Positions 7,866-18,420 are shown, counted from the first letter of the stretch. The stretch: DNA of 64,000 bases from Magnetospirillum sp. ME-1 (GCF_002105535.1 NZ_CP015848.1:4354985-4418984), one strand, 5' to 3'. The notes: generated from the letters alone by a model not told the origin. Made by a program: numbers and translations.

Positions 7866-9401
7866 ATGGCCGACGTGACCGGGGACAACCGCGAGATCGA
7901 GCTGAAGCTGGCGCTGACGCCCGAGGACATGGCCCGCATCCTGGCGCGCCCCTGCCTCACCCATGGACGGCTGGCCGAGCCGGTTTCCAAGCACCTCGCC
8001 TCCATCTACTACGATACGCCGGACTTCACGCTGGCCGCCCAGGGCATCGCCGTGCGGGTGCGCCGCACCGGTTCGGGCTTCGTCCAGACGGTGAAAAGCG
8101 CCGGCACCGCAATCAGCGGCCTGTTCGACCGCGACGAATGGGAAGTGCCCCTCGCCACGCCCGAGCTCGATCTGGAGCAATTGCGCCTTACCGGCCTGGG
8201 CGCCTTCGCCGAGGAGACTCTGGGCGACCGGTTGTCGCCGGTCTTCTCCACCGAGGTGGAGCGCACCCTGGTGCGCCTGGGCGGCGACGGCTGGGAGGTG
8301 GAAGCGGCCCTGGACCGCGGCGCCCTGCTGGCCGGCGACCGGCGGGAAGATATCGCCGAGCTGGAGCTGGAACTGGTCGGCGGCAGTCCCGCCCACCTGT
8401 TCCAGTTGGCCGCCCGCATCCTCGACGACGCGGCCGCCCGTCCGCTCTGCCTCTCCAAATCGGACCGGGGTTACCGGCTGGCGGCGGGCAAGGCCTCGGC
8501 CATCGTCAAGGCCAGGGCGCCGGTTCTGGCCCCCGACCAGAACGTGGCCATCGCCTTCCAGGCCATCGCCCGATCCTGCCTGGAACACCTGATGCTCAAC
8601 GAGCGCTGCCTGGTGGCGACGGGAGCGGGCGAGGCCATTCACCAGATGCGGGTGGCCATGCGCCGGCTGCGCTCGGCCATCAAGGTCTTCAAGTCGGTTA
8701 CGGATGGCCCGGAACTGGAACGGGTGAAGGGCGATCTGCGCTGGCTGCTGGCCCATCTGGGCCCCGCCCGCGACGCCGAGGTGTTCTTGGCGGAAATCGT
8801 CGAGCCCGTCCTGGCCGCCCATCCCGACGATGCCGGGCTGGCGGCGCTGCGCGCCCATTGGCAGAAGGACCGCGAGACCAAGCTGGCCGCCGCCCTGGCC
8901 GCCGTGCGCTCGCGGCGCTATGCCGCCATGATCCTCAATCTCGGCCGCTGGACGGAAACCGGCGACTGGCTGGCCCCGCGCAAACGCCTGGGCGAACCGG
9001 TCGGCACCTTCGCCGTCCGCCGGGTGGACAAGGCCATCCGCAATCTGCTGAAGGAGGGCGGGGAAAGCCTGTCGCGCCTGTCGCCCGAGGACCGGCACGC
9101 GGTGCGCATCCGCTGCAAGCAGGTGCGCTATGCCGGCGAGTTCTTCGCCTCGCTGGTCCCGCGCAAGACCACCAGGGTCTTCCTGGCCGAGCTGTCCGAA
9201 CTGCAGGATATCCTGGGACAGCTCAACGACATCGCGGTGGCCGGGCCCAAGCTGTCGGGGCGCACCGCCGAGGCCGGCTCGTCGCGGGCCGCCGGTCTTG
9301 TGGCCGGCTGGCACCAGAGCCGCCGCACCACCCTGCTGGCCAACGCCGACAAGGCCTGGAAGCGGTGGCGCGCCATGCCGGTACCCTGGAACGAGAAATA
9401 G
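7866..9401 (+). CDS. CYTH-CHAD domain protein (probable inorganic triphosphatase)
   Basis: A 511-residue protein with an N-terminal CYTH domain (about residues 8-205) and a C-terminal CHAD domain (about 220-500). The CYTH signature ExExK is present as EIELKL at residues 10-15, with further acidic and basic strand residues characteristic of triphosphate tunnel enzymes. The CHAD part shows HQMRVAMRRLRSAIKVF and a second helix RIRCKQVRYAGEF, which carry the conserved His and Arg. Family members of the YgiF type hydrolyse tripolyphosphate, and CHAD domains bind polyphosphate. GGGGG lies 5 bases before the ATG. The 3' end is only 3 bases from a convergent gene. Confidence 0.9.
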   Translation: MADVTGDNREIELKLALTPEDMARILARPCLTHGRLAEPVSKHLASIYYDTPDFTLAAQGIAVRVRRTGSGFVQTVKSAGTAISGLFDRDEWEVPLATPELDLEQLRLTGLGAFAEETLGDRLSPVFSTEVERTLVRLGGDGWEVEAALDRGALLAGDRREDIAELELELVGGSPAHLFQLAARILDDAAARPLCLSKSDRGYRLAAGKASAIVKARAPVLAPDQNVAIAFQAIARSCLEHLMLNERCLVATGAGEAIHQMRVAMRRLRSAIKVFKSVTDGPELERVKGDLRWLLAHLGPARDAEVFLAEIVEPVLAAHPDDAGLAALRAHWQKDRETKLAAALAAVRSRRYAAMILNLGRWTETGDWLAPRKRLGEPVGTFAVRRVDKAIRNLLKEGGESLSRLSPEDRHAVRIRCKQVRYAGEFFASLVPRKTTRVFLAELSELQDILGQLNDIAVAGPKLSGRTAEAGSSRAAGLVAGWHQSRRTTLLANADKAWKRWRAMPVPWNEK

Positions 9402-9404
9402 CCC

Positions 9405-11825
9405 CTAGCGGAATTCCCGGCCGAGCAGAGACGGGATTTCGCCGGCCGGAACCGGACGGCTGAACAGGTAGCCCTGGGCCATGTCGCAGCCGATGGCGGC
9501 CAGATGGGCCAGTTGCTCGGGCGTCTCCACCCCCTCGGCGATGACCTTGAGGCCCAGCCCGGACGCCATGGCGACGATGGTTTCCACCAGCACCTTGCGT
9601 TCCTGGCGCTCCAGCATGCCGATCATGAATGAGCGGTCGATCTTCAGCGTGTCGAAGGGGAAGCGCTCCAGGTAGCTCAGCGACGAATAGCCGGTGCCGA
9701 AATCGTCGATGGACAGCAAGATGCCCATGTCGGTGAGCGTCCGCAGCAGGACGTCCACGTCGCCCCGCTCGGTCAGCAGCAATCCCTCGGTGATTTCCAA
9801 CTCCAGATTGCGCGGCTCCAATCCCGATTCGGCCAGGGCGGCGCGGACGTCGTCGAGGAAGCCGGCATCCTGGAACTGGCGCGGCGAGACGTTGATGCAC
9901 AGCCTGAGATCGGCATGCCCCGCGTCCACCCAACGCCGCGCGTCGCGGCAGGCGGTCCGCAGCACCATGCGGCCGATGGCGACGATCACCCCGCTGGTCT
10001 CGGCCTGGGGAATGAAGCGGTCGGGCGGCACGTTGCCCAGTTCGGGATTGGTCCAGCGCAGCAGCACCTCGACGCCCACGGCGCGGCCGGTCTTGACCTC
10101 GACCAGAGGCTGATAGGCCAGGTGGAACTGATCGGTGCCGATGGCGCGGCGCAATTCGCCCTCCATGCGCAGCCGGGCTTCCGCCTCCTCGTTCATGCGG
10201 CTGGTGAAGAAGCAGAAGCGATTCCGGCCGGCCAGCTTGGCCTGATACATGGCGATGTCGGCGTTGCGCAGCAGGGTCTGCTGGGTGCGGCCGTCATCGG
10301 GATAGACCGCCAGCCCGATGCTGGCGGTGGCGACCAGTTCGCGGCGGCTGATGGTAAAGGGATGGGAGAAGCGCTCGATGATGCCCGCCGCCACGCCGCG
10401 CGCCGCCTCGTCATCGGGAAGGTCGCCGATGATCACCAGGAATTCGTCGCCGCCGAAACGGGCGACAGCGCCGAGCGAACCGGCCGCCTGCCGCAGCCGT
10501 TCGGAGGCCAGCACCAGCAGCTCGTCGCCGTATTCATGGCCCAGCGAATCGTTGATGGCCTTGAACTCGTCCAGATCGACGAACAGCAAGGCCACCTTGC
10601 GGCCGCGGCCGCGGGCCTGGTCGATCTCGTGGCCGAGGCGTTCCAGGGCCTGCACCCGGTTGGGCAGATCGGTCAGCCCGTCAAACAGCGCCTGGTGCTG
10701 GAGCCTGCGCTCCTGCTCCTTGCGGATGGTGATGTCCTCGATCTGCAGCAGGTAGTGCGGAGTATCCTCGCCGGGGGTAGCCACCTTGGAGGCGTAGACA
10801 TCCTGCCACTGGTACTTGCCGTCCCGCCGCCTGACCCGAATTTCCCCCCGCCACTCTCCACGGGAGAGCAGGCTTTGCCAGAGGTCGGCCTGCACGCCCC
10901 TCGCCTCGCCCGGGTAAAGCGCCGCCAGGGCCATGCCCGGCACCTCCGCCCCCGGATGACCGGTGATGGCGGCATGGGCGGAATTGACGTACTGGACCAG
11001 GCCGTCGCCGCCGACCACCGCCACCGCCACGGGGCTTTGCTCCACCGCCTGGGACAGGAGACTGACGCGGGCCTCGGTCCGCTTGCTCTGGGTCAGGTCG
11101 CGGATGGAGGTGACGCGCACCGATTTCTCGCCCATCCAGCTGTGCTTGGAATGGATCTCCATGGGAAAGACCGAGCCGTCCTTGCGCACGCCGCGCACCT
11201 CGTAGGGGGCCTCGTATTGCTGGGCCACCATGCTCTTGGCCAGCGGGATGTCGCGGGGATCGATCACGTCCCACGCCCACATGGTCAGCAATTCCTCGCG
11301 CGGGTAGGCGAACAAGGTCTCGAACGCCTTGTTCATGTCGATGATCTTGCCCTGGTAATGAATGCAGATGGCCTCGGTCGCCACGTCCGACAGGCGGCGG
11401 AAGCGGTCCTCGCTGTCCTCCAGGGTCTTGCGGGTCTGCCATATCTCGGTGATGTCGCGGATCGCCCCGATGATTCCGCTGAAGCGGCCGTCGGCGTTGA
11501 ATTGGGCACAGGCGTAGATCGCCGTCCACATGGTCTGTCCGTCGCCGCGCCGCATCTCCGCCTCGGCCCGCACCGCCCGGCCGCGCGCCCGGCGAATGCG
11601 TTCGACGATCTCGGCCCTCTCCTCGGGACGGACATAGAGTCGAATGGCCTCGGTACCGAGAAGCTCGTCGGCACGATAGCCGAAGATGCTGGCCACATTG
11701 GGCGACAGCCAGGTGAAACACCCCTTGGCGTCAAGGCTGTATAGAACGTCGGGCAGATCATGCAGCAGCGCCGAGCGCAGAGCCGCAGGAATCCGCGCAT
11801 CGTCGGATTCTGGTTCCCGTGACAT
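9405..11825 (-). CDS. PAS-PAS-PAS-GGDEF-EAL c-di-GMP signalling protein
   Basis: An 806-residue protein without membrane segments. Three PAS domains occupy roughly residues 15-130, 140-255 and 265-380. A GGDEF domain follows (motif RFGGDEF intact), then an EAL domain. The EAL signature reads EVLLRW instead of EALLRW, while [17 protein letters not shown] and AEGVET are intact, so phosphodiesterase activity is plausible. No RxxD inhibitory site precedes GGDEF. GGGAGG lies 4 bases before the ATG. It is a bifunctional or conditionally active c-di-GMP enzyme; its ligand is unknown. Confidence 0.93.
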   Translation of the reverse strand: MSREPESDDARIPAALRSALLHDLPDVLYSLDAKGCFTWLSPNVASIFGYRADELLGTEAIRLYVRPEERAEIVERIRRARGRAVRAEAEMRRGDGQTMWTAIYACAQFNADGRFSGIIGAIRDITEIWQTRKTLEDSEDRFRRLSDVATEAICIHYQGKIIDMNKAFETLFAYPREELLTMWAWDVIDPRDIPLAKSMVAQQYEAPYEVRGVRKDGSVFPMEIHSKHSWMGEKSVRVTSIRDLTQSKRTEARVSLLSQAVEQSPVAVAVVGGDGLVQYVNSAHAAITGHPGAEVPGMALAALYPGEARGVQADLWQSLLSRGEWRGEIRVRRRDGKYQWQDVYASKVATPGEDTPHYLLQIEDITIRKEQERRLQHQALFDGLTDLPNRVQALERLGHEIDQARGRGRKVALLFVDLDEFKAINDSLGHEYGDELLVLASERLRQAAGSLGAVARFGGDEFLVIIGDLPDDEAARGVAAGIIERFSHPFTISRRELVATASIGLAVYPDDGRTQQTLLRNADIAMYQAKLAGRNRFCFFTSRMNEEAEARLRMEGELRRAIGTDQFHLAYQPLVEVKTGRAVGVEVLLRWTNPELGNVPPDRFIPQAETSGVIVAIGRMVLRTACRDARRWVDAGHADLRLCINVSPRQFQDAGFLDDVRAALAESGLEPRNLELEITEGLLLTERGDVDVLLRTLTDMGILLSIDDFGTGYSSLSYLERFPFDTLKIDRSFMIGMLERQERKVLVETIVAMASGLGLKVIAEGVETPEQLAHLAAIGCDMAQGYLFSRPVPAGEIPSLLGREFR

Positions 11826-11968
11826 TCAACCTCCCGCTCGCCGGCACACTTTTGCGCGCCCTGTCTTTATCGAGCCCCCTATTTATCCGAGAGCTTCAGA
11901 CATTTCCGAGGAGGACACTATAACGGAAAAGATGCCTTTTCCGAACATCAATTCACGGAACTCCGTCA

Positions 11969-12145
11969 TCATTCGTCAAATTTCTTGCCGTCGAGATCCC
12001 GGGACACCTTTTCCTCCTGGCGCCGGGCCGCCTCTTTTTCCTGGCGGGTCCGGCCGAAGCGGACGCGGTTGTTCCTTGCCGTCTCCTCGGCCTCGACCTT
12101 GGCGCGAGCCTTGCGCACCTTGTTGAGATTGACGACCTCCGCCAT
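11969..12145 (-). CDS. DUF4169 family small protein
   Basis: A 58-residue highly charged protein, MAEVVNLNKVRKARAK..., rich in Arg, Lys and Glu with a predicted single long helix. The pattern NLNKVRKARA...NRVRFGRT is that of the DUF4169 family of alphaproteobacteria, whose function is unknown. The ATG at 12145 is chosen because GGAGG sits 5 bases upstream; a frame opening 30 bases earlier lacks such a site. The gene is single, transcribed away from tRNA-Asp. Confidence 0.8.
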   Translation of the reverse strand: MAEVVNLNKVRKARAKVEAEETARNNRVRFGRTRQEKEAARRQEEKVSRDLDGKKFDE

Positions 12146-12266
12146 GGCGACCTCCAGAAAACCCTGTCCGACCACTTTATGAGCGCCCCGTCGGAGTGTC
12201 GAATCGCATCGGCGAAAAAACAGGCTTGCGCCCCCCGGATTCGACTGCTATATCACCGGCCCTCGC

Positions 12267-12343
12267 GCGGGTGTAGCTCAGTTGGTCAGAGCGCCGGCCT
12301 GTCACGCCGGAGGTCGCGGGTTCGAGCCCCGTCACTCGCGCCA
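12267..12343 (+). tRNA. tRNA-Asp (GTC)
   Basis: A complete 77-base cloverleaf. The acceptor stem GCGGGTG pairs with CACTCGC with one G-T wobble. The D arm begins TAGCTCAGTTGG, the anticodon stem CCGGC/GCCGG encloses loop CTGTCAC with anticodon GTC at 12301-12303, and the T arm GCGGGTTCGAGCCCCGT is standard. The CCA end is encoded. Confidence 0.97.
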
Positions 12344-12373
12344 TTCCTCTTTTCGAGGAATAGCATCGCAAAC

Positions 12374-12398
12374 GCCGGTCCCTTGGGACCGGCTTTTT
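12374..12398 (+). terminator. Rho-independent terminator after tRNA-Asp
   Basis: A 9-bp stem GCCGGTCCC/GGGACCGGC with a TT loop, followed by five T residues, 30 bases after the tRNA 3' end. Confidence 0.85.
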
Positions 12399-12688
12399 GC
12401 TTTTGCAGCCCCGCCTAGACTGCATAAATATTCATCATCAACTTATTATGCCCATAAATACGGCTTCAGCCCTGCGGGAGACGCTCGACCCCCCGGCAGC
12501 CGCCCAATATTCGCGCACATGCCTCGACACAATGCCCACGTTATGAGCAGCGCAGCCGCGCTTAAACCCTCATCAAATGCTATTCTATTGATTTATAACG
12601 ATATCATCGCTTCCCGGCATTTGGCATGCATCTTGAACCCGCGCAGCCATCCCGCGGCGGCGGCAGCATTTTTGGGCAGAGGAAGCAA
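12399..12688 (+). promoter_or_regulatory. Upstream region of amt with a weak sigma-54-like site
   Basis: About 290 bases without a gene. It contains an AT-rich inverted repeat (GCATAA ... TTATGC near 12422-12451) and TGGCAT-N5-TTGAA at 12622-12637, about 50 bases before the amt start. This resembles a -24/-12 promoter (TGGCAC-N5-TTGC) but lacks the key C of the -12 GC pair. Nitrogen control of amt through sigma-54 is common in this group; here the match is marginal. Confidence 0.3.
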
Positions 12689-13969
12689 ATGGAGACCACG
12701 AAGACAGGCGCCGATGTATTGTTCATCCTCTTGGGAGCGATCATGGTTCTCGCCATGCACTCCGGCTTTGCTTTCCTCGAGGTGGGCACGGTCAGGAAAA
12801 AGAATCAGGTCAACGCCCTGGTCAAGATTCTCTCGGATTTCGCGGTCTCGACCATCGTCTATTTCTTCGTGGGCTATTCAGTGGCCTACGGCACCAGCTT
12901 CCTGGTGGGCGCCGACGTTCTGGTCGGCAAGACCGGCACCGCCTTCGCGGCCTCGGGCTACGATCTGGTGAAGTTCTTCTTTCTGGCCACCTTCGCGGCG
13001 GCCATTCCGGCCATCGTGTCGGGCGGCATCGCCGAGCGCGCCAAGTTCACCACCCAGCTGATGGCCACCGCCCTGCTGGTGGGCCTGGTTTATCCTCTGT
13101 TCGAAGGCATGGTGTGGGGCACCCGCTTCGGCTTCCAGGACATGATGAAGGGCTGGTTCGGCGTGGCCTTCCACGACTTCGCCGGTTCGGTGGTGGTGCA
13201 TGCGGTGGGCGGCTGGATCGGCCTGGCCGCCGTGCTGATGCTGGGCACCCGCCTGGGGCGCTATCGCAAGGACGGCCGTCTGGTGGCCTTCCCGCCGTCC
13301 AACATCCCCTTCCTGGCGCTGGGCGCCTGGGTGCTGTCGGTGGGCTGGTTCGGCTTCAACGTGATGAGCGCCCAGGTGATCGCCGACATTTCCGGTCTGG
13401 TGGCCATGAACTCGCTGATGGCCATGGTCGGCGGCATCGTCACCAGCCTGGTGGTGGGCCGCAACGACCCGGGCTTCATCCATAACGGCGCCCTGGCCGG
13501 TCTGGTGGCGGTGTGCGCCGGCTCGGACGTGATGCACCCCGTGGGCGCCCTGGCCACCGGGGGCATCGCCGGCGCGCTGTTCGTCTGGCTGTTCAACCTG
13601 TGCCAGATCAAGTGGAAGATCGACGACGTGCTGGGCGTCTGGGCGCTGCACGGCATGTGCGGCTTCATGGGCGGCATCGCCTGCGGCGTGTTCGGCCAGG
13701 AGGCCCTGGGCGGGCTGGGCGGCGTCAGCTTCGGCGCGCAGGTGCTGGGCACGGTGGCGGGCGCCGCCTTCGGCCTGGGCGGCGGTCTGGCGGTCTATGG
13801 CGGCCTCAAGGCGGCCTTCGGCATCCGCCTCAGCGACGAGGAGGAATTCGCCGGCGCCGACCTTTCCATCCACCAGATCGGCGCGTACCCTGAGGACGCC
13901 ACCACCGTCCACGACGACGGCCTGGCCATGTCGGTCCACTCGGCCAACAAGCGCAAGATGGCGGGCTGA
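12689..13969 (+). CDS. amt: Ammonium transporter (Amt family)
   Basis: A 426-residue inner-membrane channel with about eleven membrane helices. The start METTKTGADVLFILLGAIM at 12689 is preceded by AGAGGA; an ATG 63 bases upstream would add a non-hydrophobic stretch and is rejected. The twin pore histidines are visible in FHDFAGSVVVHAVGG and in WALHGMCGFMGG. SGGIAERAK and GLVYPLFEGMVWG match the family. The C-terminal tail of about 50 residues is cytoplasmic. No PII (glnK) gene is adjacent, unlike the usual amtB-glnK pair. A hairpin terminator follows. Confidence 0.93.
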   Translation: METTKTGADVLFILLGAIMVLAMHSGFAFLEVGTVRKKNQVNALVKILSDFAVSTIVYFFVGYSVAYGTSFLVGADVLVGKTGTAFAASGYDLVKFFFLATFAAAIPAIVSGGIAERAKFTTQLMATALLVGLVYPLFEGMVWGTRFGFQDMMKGWFGVAFHDFAGSVVVHAVGGWIGLAAVLMLGTRLGRYRKDGRLVAFPPSNIPFLALGAWVLSVGWFGFNVMSAQVIADISGLVAMNSLMAMVGGIVTSLVVGRNDPGFIHNGALAGLVAVCAGSDVMHPVGALATGGIAGALFVWLFNLCQIKWKIDDVLGVWALHGMCGFMGGIACGVFGQEALGGLGGVSFGAQVLGTVAGAAFGLGGGLAVYGGLKAAFGIRLSDEEEFAGADLSIHQIGAYPEDATTVHDDGLAMSVHSANKRKMAG

Positions 13970-14024
13970 TCCCGGCCAACCTTTATTGGCCGGTTGGTAT
14001 CAAAGCATTGACCCGGAAACTTAA

Positions 14025-14050
14025 GGGCCGCTCCGTGGAGCGGCCCTTTT
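14025..14050 (+). terminator. Rho-independent terminator after amt
   Basis: A 10-bp stem GGGCCGCTCC/GGAGCGGCCC with a two-base loop, followed by TTTTCTTTT. It lies between amt and the convergent end of the chemosensory operon and may serve both. Confidence 0.85.
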
Positions 14051-14054
14051 CTTT

Positions 14055-15659
14055 TCAGGCGACGATGCACGAGGCGGGGAAGGTCAGGACCACACGGGTC
14101 CCCTCGCCCACCCGGCTTTCCAGACTGAGGCTGCCGCCGTGCAGCTCCATGAAGCCCTTGGCCAGCGGCAGGCCCAGGCCGGTGCCCTCGTGCTTGGGGC
14201 TGATGGCGTTTTCCGCCTGGCCGAAGGGCTGCAGCACCATGGGGATATCCTCGGCGGCGATGCCGACGCCGTCGTCTTCCACCGACACCGTGACGCAGCC
14301 GTCGATCATGCCGGCCTCAACCCGGATATTGCCGGATTCGGGCGTGAATTTGGCGGCGTTGGAGAGCAGGTTCAGGACGATCTGCTTCATCAGGCGCTCG
14401 TCGGCGCGAATCCGCGGCAATTCCCCCGTGGCATCGAAGGTCAGGGACTGGCGCTTGTTGGACACCACGTGGCTGACCAGCCGCATGGCGGAGCGCACCG
14501 CCTCGGCCACATCCACCTCGCTTTCGCGCAAGACGACCTTGCCCACCTCGACGCGGGACACGTCCAGGATATCGCTGATCACCCTGAGCAGATGGTGGGC
14601 GGATTCCGAGATGTTGTCGAGGAAGCCGCCGTAACGATCGGCATCGGCCTCGCCCATGATGGAGTGGGCCAGTTCGGAGAAGCCGATGATGGCGTTCAAG
14701 GGCGTGCGCAGTTCGTGGCTCATATTGGCCAGGAAGATGGTCTTGGCCCGGGAAGCGGCCTCGGCGGCCTCGCGCGCCGCCTGGGCCTGCTCTTCGGCCT
14801 TGGCGCGGCGGCTGATTTCCTGCTGCAGCCAGCGGGTCCGCTCCTCGACCGCCTGCTGCAGCTCGTCATGGGCGCGGCGCAGGTAGTCCTCGGCCTGCTT
14901 GCGCGCCGTGATGTCGCGGGCGATGCCGGCCAGCCCCACCACCTCGCCGCCCAGACGGATCGGCACCTTGCTCACCGAGAACCACTGGGCATTGCCGGTC
15001 TCGTCGGTCACCGCCTCGACCTTGTCCAGCTGCGAGGTCCCCTGGTCGAGAATGGCCCGTTCCTCGGCCTCGACCGCCTTGGCCTGCTCGGAGCCCAGCA
15101 GCTCGGACAGGCGCTGGCCCACCAGGTCGCTGGTCTCGGTCAGGCCGAGCAGCCGGGCCTGGGGCTGGTTGACGCGCGAGAACTTGAGCTGCAAATCCTT
15201 GATGAAGATGGCGTCGGGAATATTGCCCATCAGAGCGAGCAGCAGGGTCCTTTCCTGCTGAAGCGTGCGGTCCAGGCGCCAGCGGTCGGCGGCGGTGCGC
15301 ACCACCACCTTCAGCTCCAGCGGATTCCACGGCTTGGACAGATAGGCGTGGATCTGGCCCAGGTTGACGGCGCTGACCAGGGCGTCCAGGTCGGAATATC
15401 CGGTGACCAGCACCCTGGTGGCGTCCGACAGCACGCGGGCCTGGCCCAGGAACTCGGCGCCGCTCATGCCGGGCATGCGCTGGTCCGAGAGGATCACCGC
15501 CATCTCGTGCTCTTTCAGGATATCCAGCGCCGAGGGACCGTCATGGGCGGTCCAGACCTCGAACTCATCCTCCAGCAGATCGGTGATGGCCGTCAGGATC
15601 TGCGGCTCGTCATCGACGACCAGCACATGTTCCTTGGGTCCGGTCCCGGATGCACTCAT
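14055..15659 (-). CDS. REC-PAS histidine kinase
   Basis: A 534-residue cytoplasmic sensor kinase with an N-terminal receiver domain. The receiver spans about residues 8-125, with acidic VVDDEP, phospho-acceptor Asp in VILSDQRMPGMSG and Lys in AYLSKPWNP. A PAS domain follows near 145-265, a coiled coil near 265-310, HisKA with HELRTPLNAIIGF, and HATPase with DDGVGI and GTGLGLPLAKGF. This is the last gene of the chemosensory operon, starting 5 bases after the preceding kinase. The receiver could take phosphate from CheA or the preceding kinase; that link is inferred from position only. Confidence 0.92.
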   Translation of the reverse strand: MSASGTGPKEHVLVVDDEPQILTAITDLLEDEFEVWTAHDGPSALDILKEHEMAVILSDQRMPGMSGAEFLGQARVLSDATRVLVTGYSDLDALVSAVNLGQIHAYLSKPWNPLELKVVVRTAADRWRLDRTLQQERTLLLALMGNIPDAIFIKDLQLKFSRVNQPQARLLGLTETSDLVGQRLSELLGSEQAKAVEAEERAILDQGTSQLDKVEAVTDETGNAQWFSVSKVPIRLGGEVVGLAGIARDITARKQAEDYLRRAHDELQQAVEERTRWLQQEISRRAKAEEQAQAAREAAEAASRAKTIFLANMSHELRTPLNAIIGFSELAHSIMGEADADRYGGFLDNISESAHHLLRVISDILDVSRVEVGKVVLRESEVDVAEAVRSAMRLVSHVVSNKRQSLTFDATGELPRIRADERLMKQIVLNLLSNAAKFTPESGNIRVEAGMIDGCVTVSVEDDGVGIAAEDIPMVLQPFGQAENAISPKHEGTGLGLPLAKGFMELHGGSLSLESRVGEGTRVVLTFPASCIVA

Positions 15660-15664
15660 CGGCT

Positions 15665-17365
15665 TCAGGCCCCTTGAAGGTTGTCGGGGATGAGGATACG
15701 GATCTCGGTCCCCTGCCCCGGATCGCTGGTCACTTCGATGCGGCCGTCATGGCTCTTGATGATGCCATAGGATATGGACAGCCCCAGCCCGGTTCCCTGC
15801 CCCACCGGCTTGGTGGTGAAGAAGGGATCGAAGATGCGTTCCTGGATTTCCGGCGGAATGCCGCTGCCCGTATCGGCCACCGCGATGGCGAACATGCCGT
15901 CGCTGCGATAGGTGCGCACGGTGATGGCGCCCTTGCCCTCGATGGCGTCCACCGCGTTGGCAACCACGTTCATGATCACCTGGTTCAGCTGGCCGGCATA
16001 GCAGGCCAGCATGTTGTCCCCGGTATAGTTGCGGCGAACCTCGATGCGGTCGCTCATCTTGTGGCGCAGGAACAGAAGGACGGATTCCACCGCCTCCTTG
16101 ATGTCGACGGTCTTGAACTCGCCTTCGTCGAGGCGCGAGAAGGTCCTGAGCTTGACCACCAGTTCGCGCACCCGCTCGAGCCCCTGTCCGGTATCGGCGA
16201 TGCGCTTCCTGGCCTTGTCCAGCTTGGTCACATGGTCGGCGGCCAGGCAGGGCGCGGCCTCGGTCATCACGGCGGCCAGCCAGTTCTCGATGGTGAAGAC
16301 GTTGGACAGCGCGAAGGACAGGGGATTGTTGATCTCGTGGGCGATGCCGGCCACCAGCTGGCCCAGCGAGGCCATCTTTTCCGACTGGATCAGATGGACC
16401 TGGGTCTCGCGCAGCTTGGTATTGGCCTCCTCCAGCTCGGCGTTGGCCTTGGCGAGGCCTTCGGCCAGGGCGGCGCGGGCCTCGGCGGCTTCCTTCTCGG
16501 CCTTGGCGCGCAGGGTCTCCATCTCGCGCAGGCGGATTTCCTCGACGATGCGCTGGTTCTGCTCCAGGAGGAACTTGCGGCGCAGCAGGGCGCGCAGGCG
16601 GGCGCGCAGCAGGCTCATCTCGGTGGATTTGCCCACGAAATCGTCCGCCCCCGCCTCCAGCGCGCGGGCGACGTTCTCCTTGTGCTCGTAGGCCGACAGC
16701 ATGAGGACCACCAGGGGCGCGTCATTGTCGGCGCGCAGCCGGGACAGCTCCTTGCAGACGGTGATGCCGTCCATCTCGGGCATCACCATATCGACCATGA
16801 CGCAGTCGAAATCGCTTTCCGACAGCAGACGCAGGCCTTCGACGCCGTTGGTCACCTGGGTGACGTCGCAGCCTTCGTCGGTCAGCTCCTGGGCCAGGCT
16901 TTCCCGGTAGGTGGTGCTGTCGTCGATGACCAGCACCCGGGCGCGGCGGAACAGCGAGCGCCCGACCTCGACGTTGACCGCCTGGCGCCGCGCCTTGCGC
17001 AGCAGGTTGTGGACCCGCAGCAGCAGAATTTCCGGGTCCTCGGACTTGGCGACGAAATCGTCGGCGCCGCTTTCCAGGCCGTGCAGCTCGGCCGCCGAGG
17101 TCTCGTCGGCGGTCAGCATCATCAGCGGAATGCTCCGCGTGGTGATGTCCATGTGGATCTGGCGGCACAGCTCGTCGCCCTGGATGCCGGGCAGGTGGTA
17201 GTCGACGATGATCAGGCTGGGGCGCTGGCGGTTGATTTCCTCGAGCGCGGCCTCGCCGGAATGGGCGCAGACGGTTCTGAACCCTTCCTGCTCCATGACC
17301 AGCTGGAGCTTGAGAGCCTGGGTCACCGAATCCTCGACGATGAGGATGAGATGGTCGTCGGTCAA
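15665..17365 (-). CDS. REC-REC histidine kinase
   Basis: A 566-residue protein with two tandem receiver domains (about residues 3-125 and 145-265; Asp in IIVDYHLPG and in [12 protein letters not shown]), a coiled coil, and a kinase core with HEINNPLSF and the ATP-binding motifs [10 protein letters not shown] and GTGLGLSI. It starts at a TTG (17365) that overlaps the cheB stop as TTGA, with GGGAGG 6 bases upstream; no ATG fits the start of the receiver fold. It is probably a phosphorelay protein that receives the chemosensory signal through its receivers. It has no membrane segment. Confidence 0.88.
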   Translation of the reverse strand: MTDDHLILIVEDSVTQALKLQLVMEQEGFRTVCAHSGEAALEEINRQRPSLIIVDYHLPGIQGDELCRQIHMDITTRSIPLMMLTADETSAAELHGLESGADDFVAKSEDPEILLLRVHNLLRKARRQAVNVEVGRSLFRRARVLVIDDSTTYRESLAQELTDEGCDVTQVTNGVEGLRLLSESDFDCVMVDMVMPEMDGITVCKELSRLRADNDAPLVVLMLSAYEHKENVARALEAGADDFVGKSTEMSLLRARLRALLRRKFLLEQNQRIVEEIRLREMETLRAKAEKEAAEARAALAEGLAKANAELEEANTKLRETQVHLIQSEKMASLGQLVAGIAHEINNPLSFALSNVFTIENWLAAVMTEAAPCLAADHVTKLDKARKRIADTGQGLERVRELVVKLRTFSRLDEGEFKTVDIKEAVESVLLFLRHKMSDRIEVRRNYTGDNMLACYAGQLNQVIMNVVANAVDAIEGKGAITVRTYRSDGMFAIAVADTGSGIPPEIQERIFDPFFTTKPVGQGTGLGLSISYGIIKSHDGRIEVTSDPGQGTEIRILIPDNLQGA

Positions 17366-18420
17366 CGTGTCCCTCCCAGGGCAAGGTCTCGTAAACGCGA
17401 AGCGATGGCGGGCAGCGGCAGGGTTTCGCGCGCCCCGCCCAGCTTGGCGGCGGCGGCGGGCATGCCGTTGACCACGCAGGTGGAGGCGTCCTCGACGATG
17501 GTGTAGGCCCCCTTGTCGGCCATCAGCCGCAGGCCGTCCGCCCCGTCCGAGCCCATGCCGGTCAGCACCACGCCGATGCCGAGCTTGCCCAGGTCGCGGG
17601 CCATGGCCGTGAACAGCACGGTGCCCGACGGCTTCTGGTTGCACACCGCCGGCGAATCCAGAATGGCCAGATGACCGTGGACCAGCCCCAGATGACGGTC
17701 GGCCGGCGCCACGTAGACCCGGCCGGCAACCGGCTTCTCGTCCTCCTCGGCGATGCGCACCTCGAAAGGCGTCGCCCCCGACAGCCAGGTGACGAAGCCT
17801 TCGAGAAAACTCGACGTGATGTGCTGGACCAGCAGGATGGGCAGGGGGAAGTCGCTGCCCAGGCCGCCCAGCAACTGCACCAGCGCCTGCGGCCCGCCGG
17901 TGGAGGCGACGATGCCGACCATGGAATAGGTGCCCGCCCGGCCGGGCGGCGGCTGCGTCGGGGGCTCGTCGCTGCCGAAGGAGAGTCCCCGGTCGATGCC
18001 CTGGCGGACCACCTGGACCTGACTCATGATGGCCAGCTGGGTGCATATCTTGGCCGCCATGGTCTCGTAGCCGGCATTGGTGACGCCCACCGGCTTTTCC
18101 ACCACCGAAAGCGCGCCGGCGCGCAAGGCGTTCATGGCGATGTTGAGCTCGTTGTCGTCCACCTGGGCGGCGATCACCACGATGGGGGTTGGCCGGCGCG
18201 CCATGATCTTCAGGGTGGCGTCCAACCCGTTCATGCCGGGCAGGCGGATATCCAGGGAGATGACGTCGGGGCGCAGGGTATCGAGCTGTTCCAGGCATTC
18301 CTCGGCACTGGCCACCGCGGCGATGACCTCGAACCGTTCGTCCGAGCCGATGATGTGCTTCAGCAATTCCCGCACCACCAGGGAATCCTCGACGATCAGG
18401 ACCTTGATCTTCTTCCTCAT
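17362..18420 (-). CDS. cheB: Chemotaxis protein-glutamate methylesterase CheB
   Basis: A 352-residue CheB. The receiver domain (residues 5-125) has VEDSLVV, Asp in VISLDIRLPGMNG and the conserved Lys (EKPV). The catalytic domain has the serine in VASTGGPQAL, the histidine in LLVQHI and the aspartate in GMGSDGADGL. It removes methyl groups from the MCP encoded in the same operon. The start overlaps the cheA stop as ATGA, and the stop overlaps the next start. Confidence 0.96.
   Translation of the reverse strand: MRKKIKVLIVEDSLVVRELLKHIIGSDERFEVIAAVASAEECLEQLDTLRPDVISLDIRLPGMNGLDATLKIMARRPTPIVVIAAQVDDNELNIAMNALRAGALSVVEKPVGVTNAGYETMAAKICTQLAIMSQVQVVRQGIDRGLSFGSDEPPTQPPPGRAGTYSMVGIVASTGGPQALVQLLGGLGSDFPLPILLVQHITSSFLEGFVTWLSGATPFEVRIAEEDEKPVAGRVYVAPADRHLGLVHGHLAILDSPAVCNQKPSGTVLFTAMARDLGKLGIGVVLTGMGSDGADGLRLMADKGAYTIVEDASTCVVNGMPAAAAKLGGARETLPLPAIASRLRDLALGGTR

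Noticed and set aside
6350-9463. Long plus-strand frame across the lipoprotein and CYTH-CHAD genes
   Set aside because: It is antisense to one real gene and out of frame with the other, with no family motif.
12626-12688. Earlier ATG for the ammonium transporter
   Set aside because: It would add a non-conserved, non-hydrophobic 21-residue leader; the ATG at 12689 has an AGAGGA site and starts the first membrane helix context.
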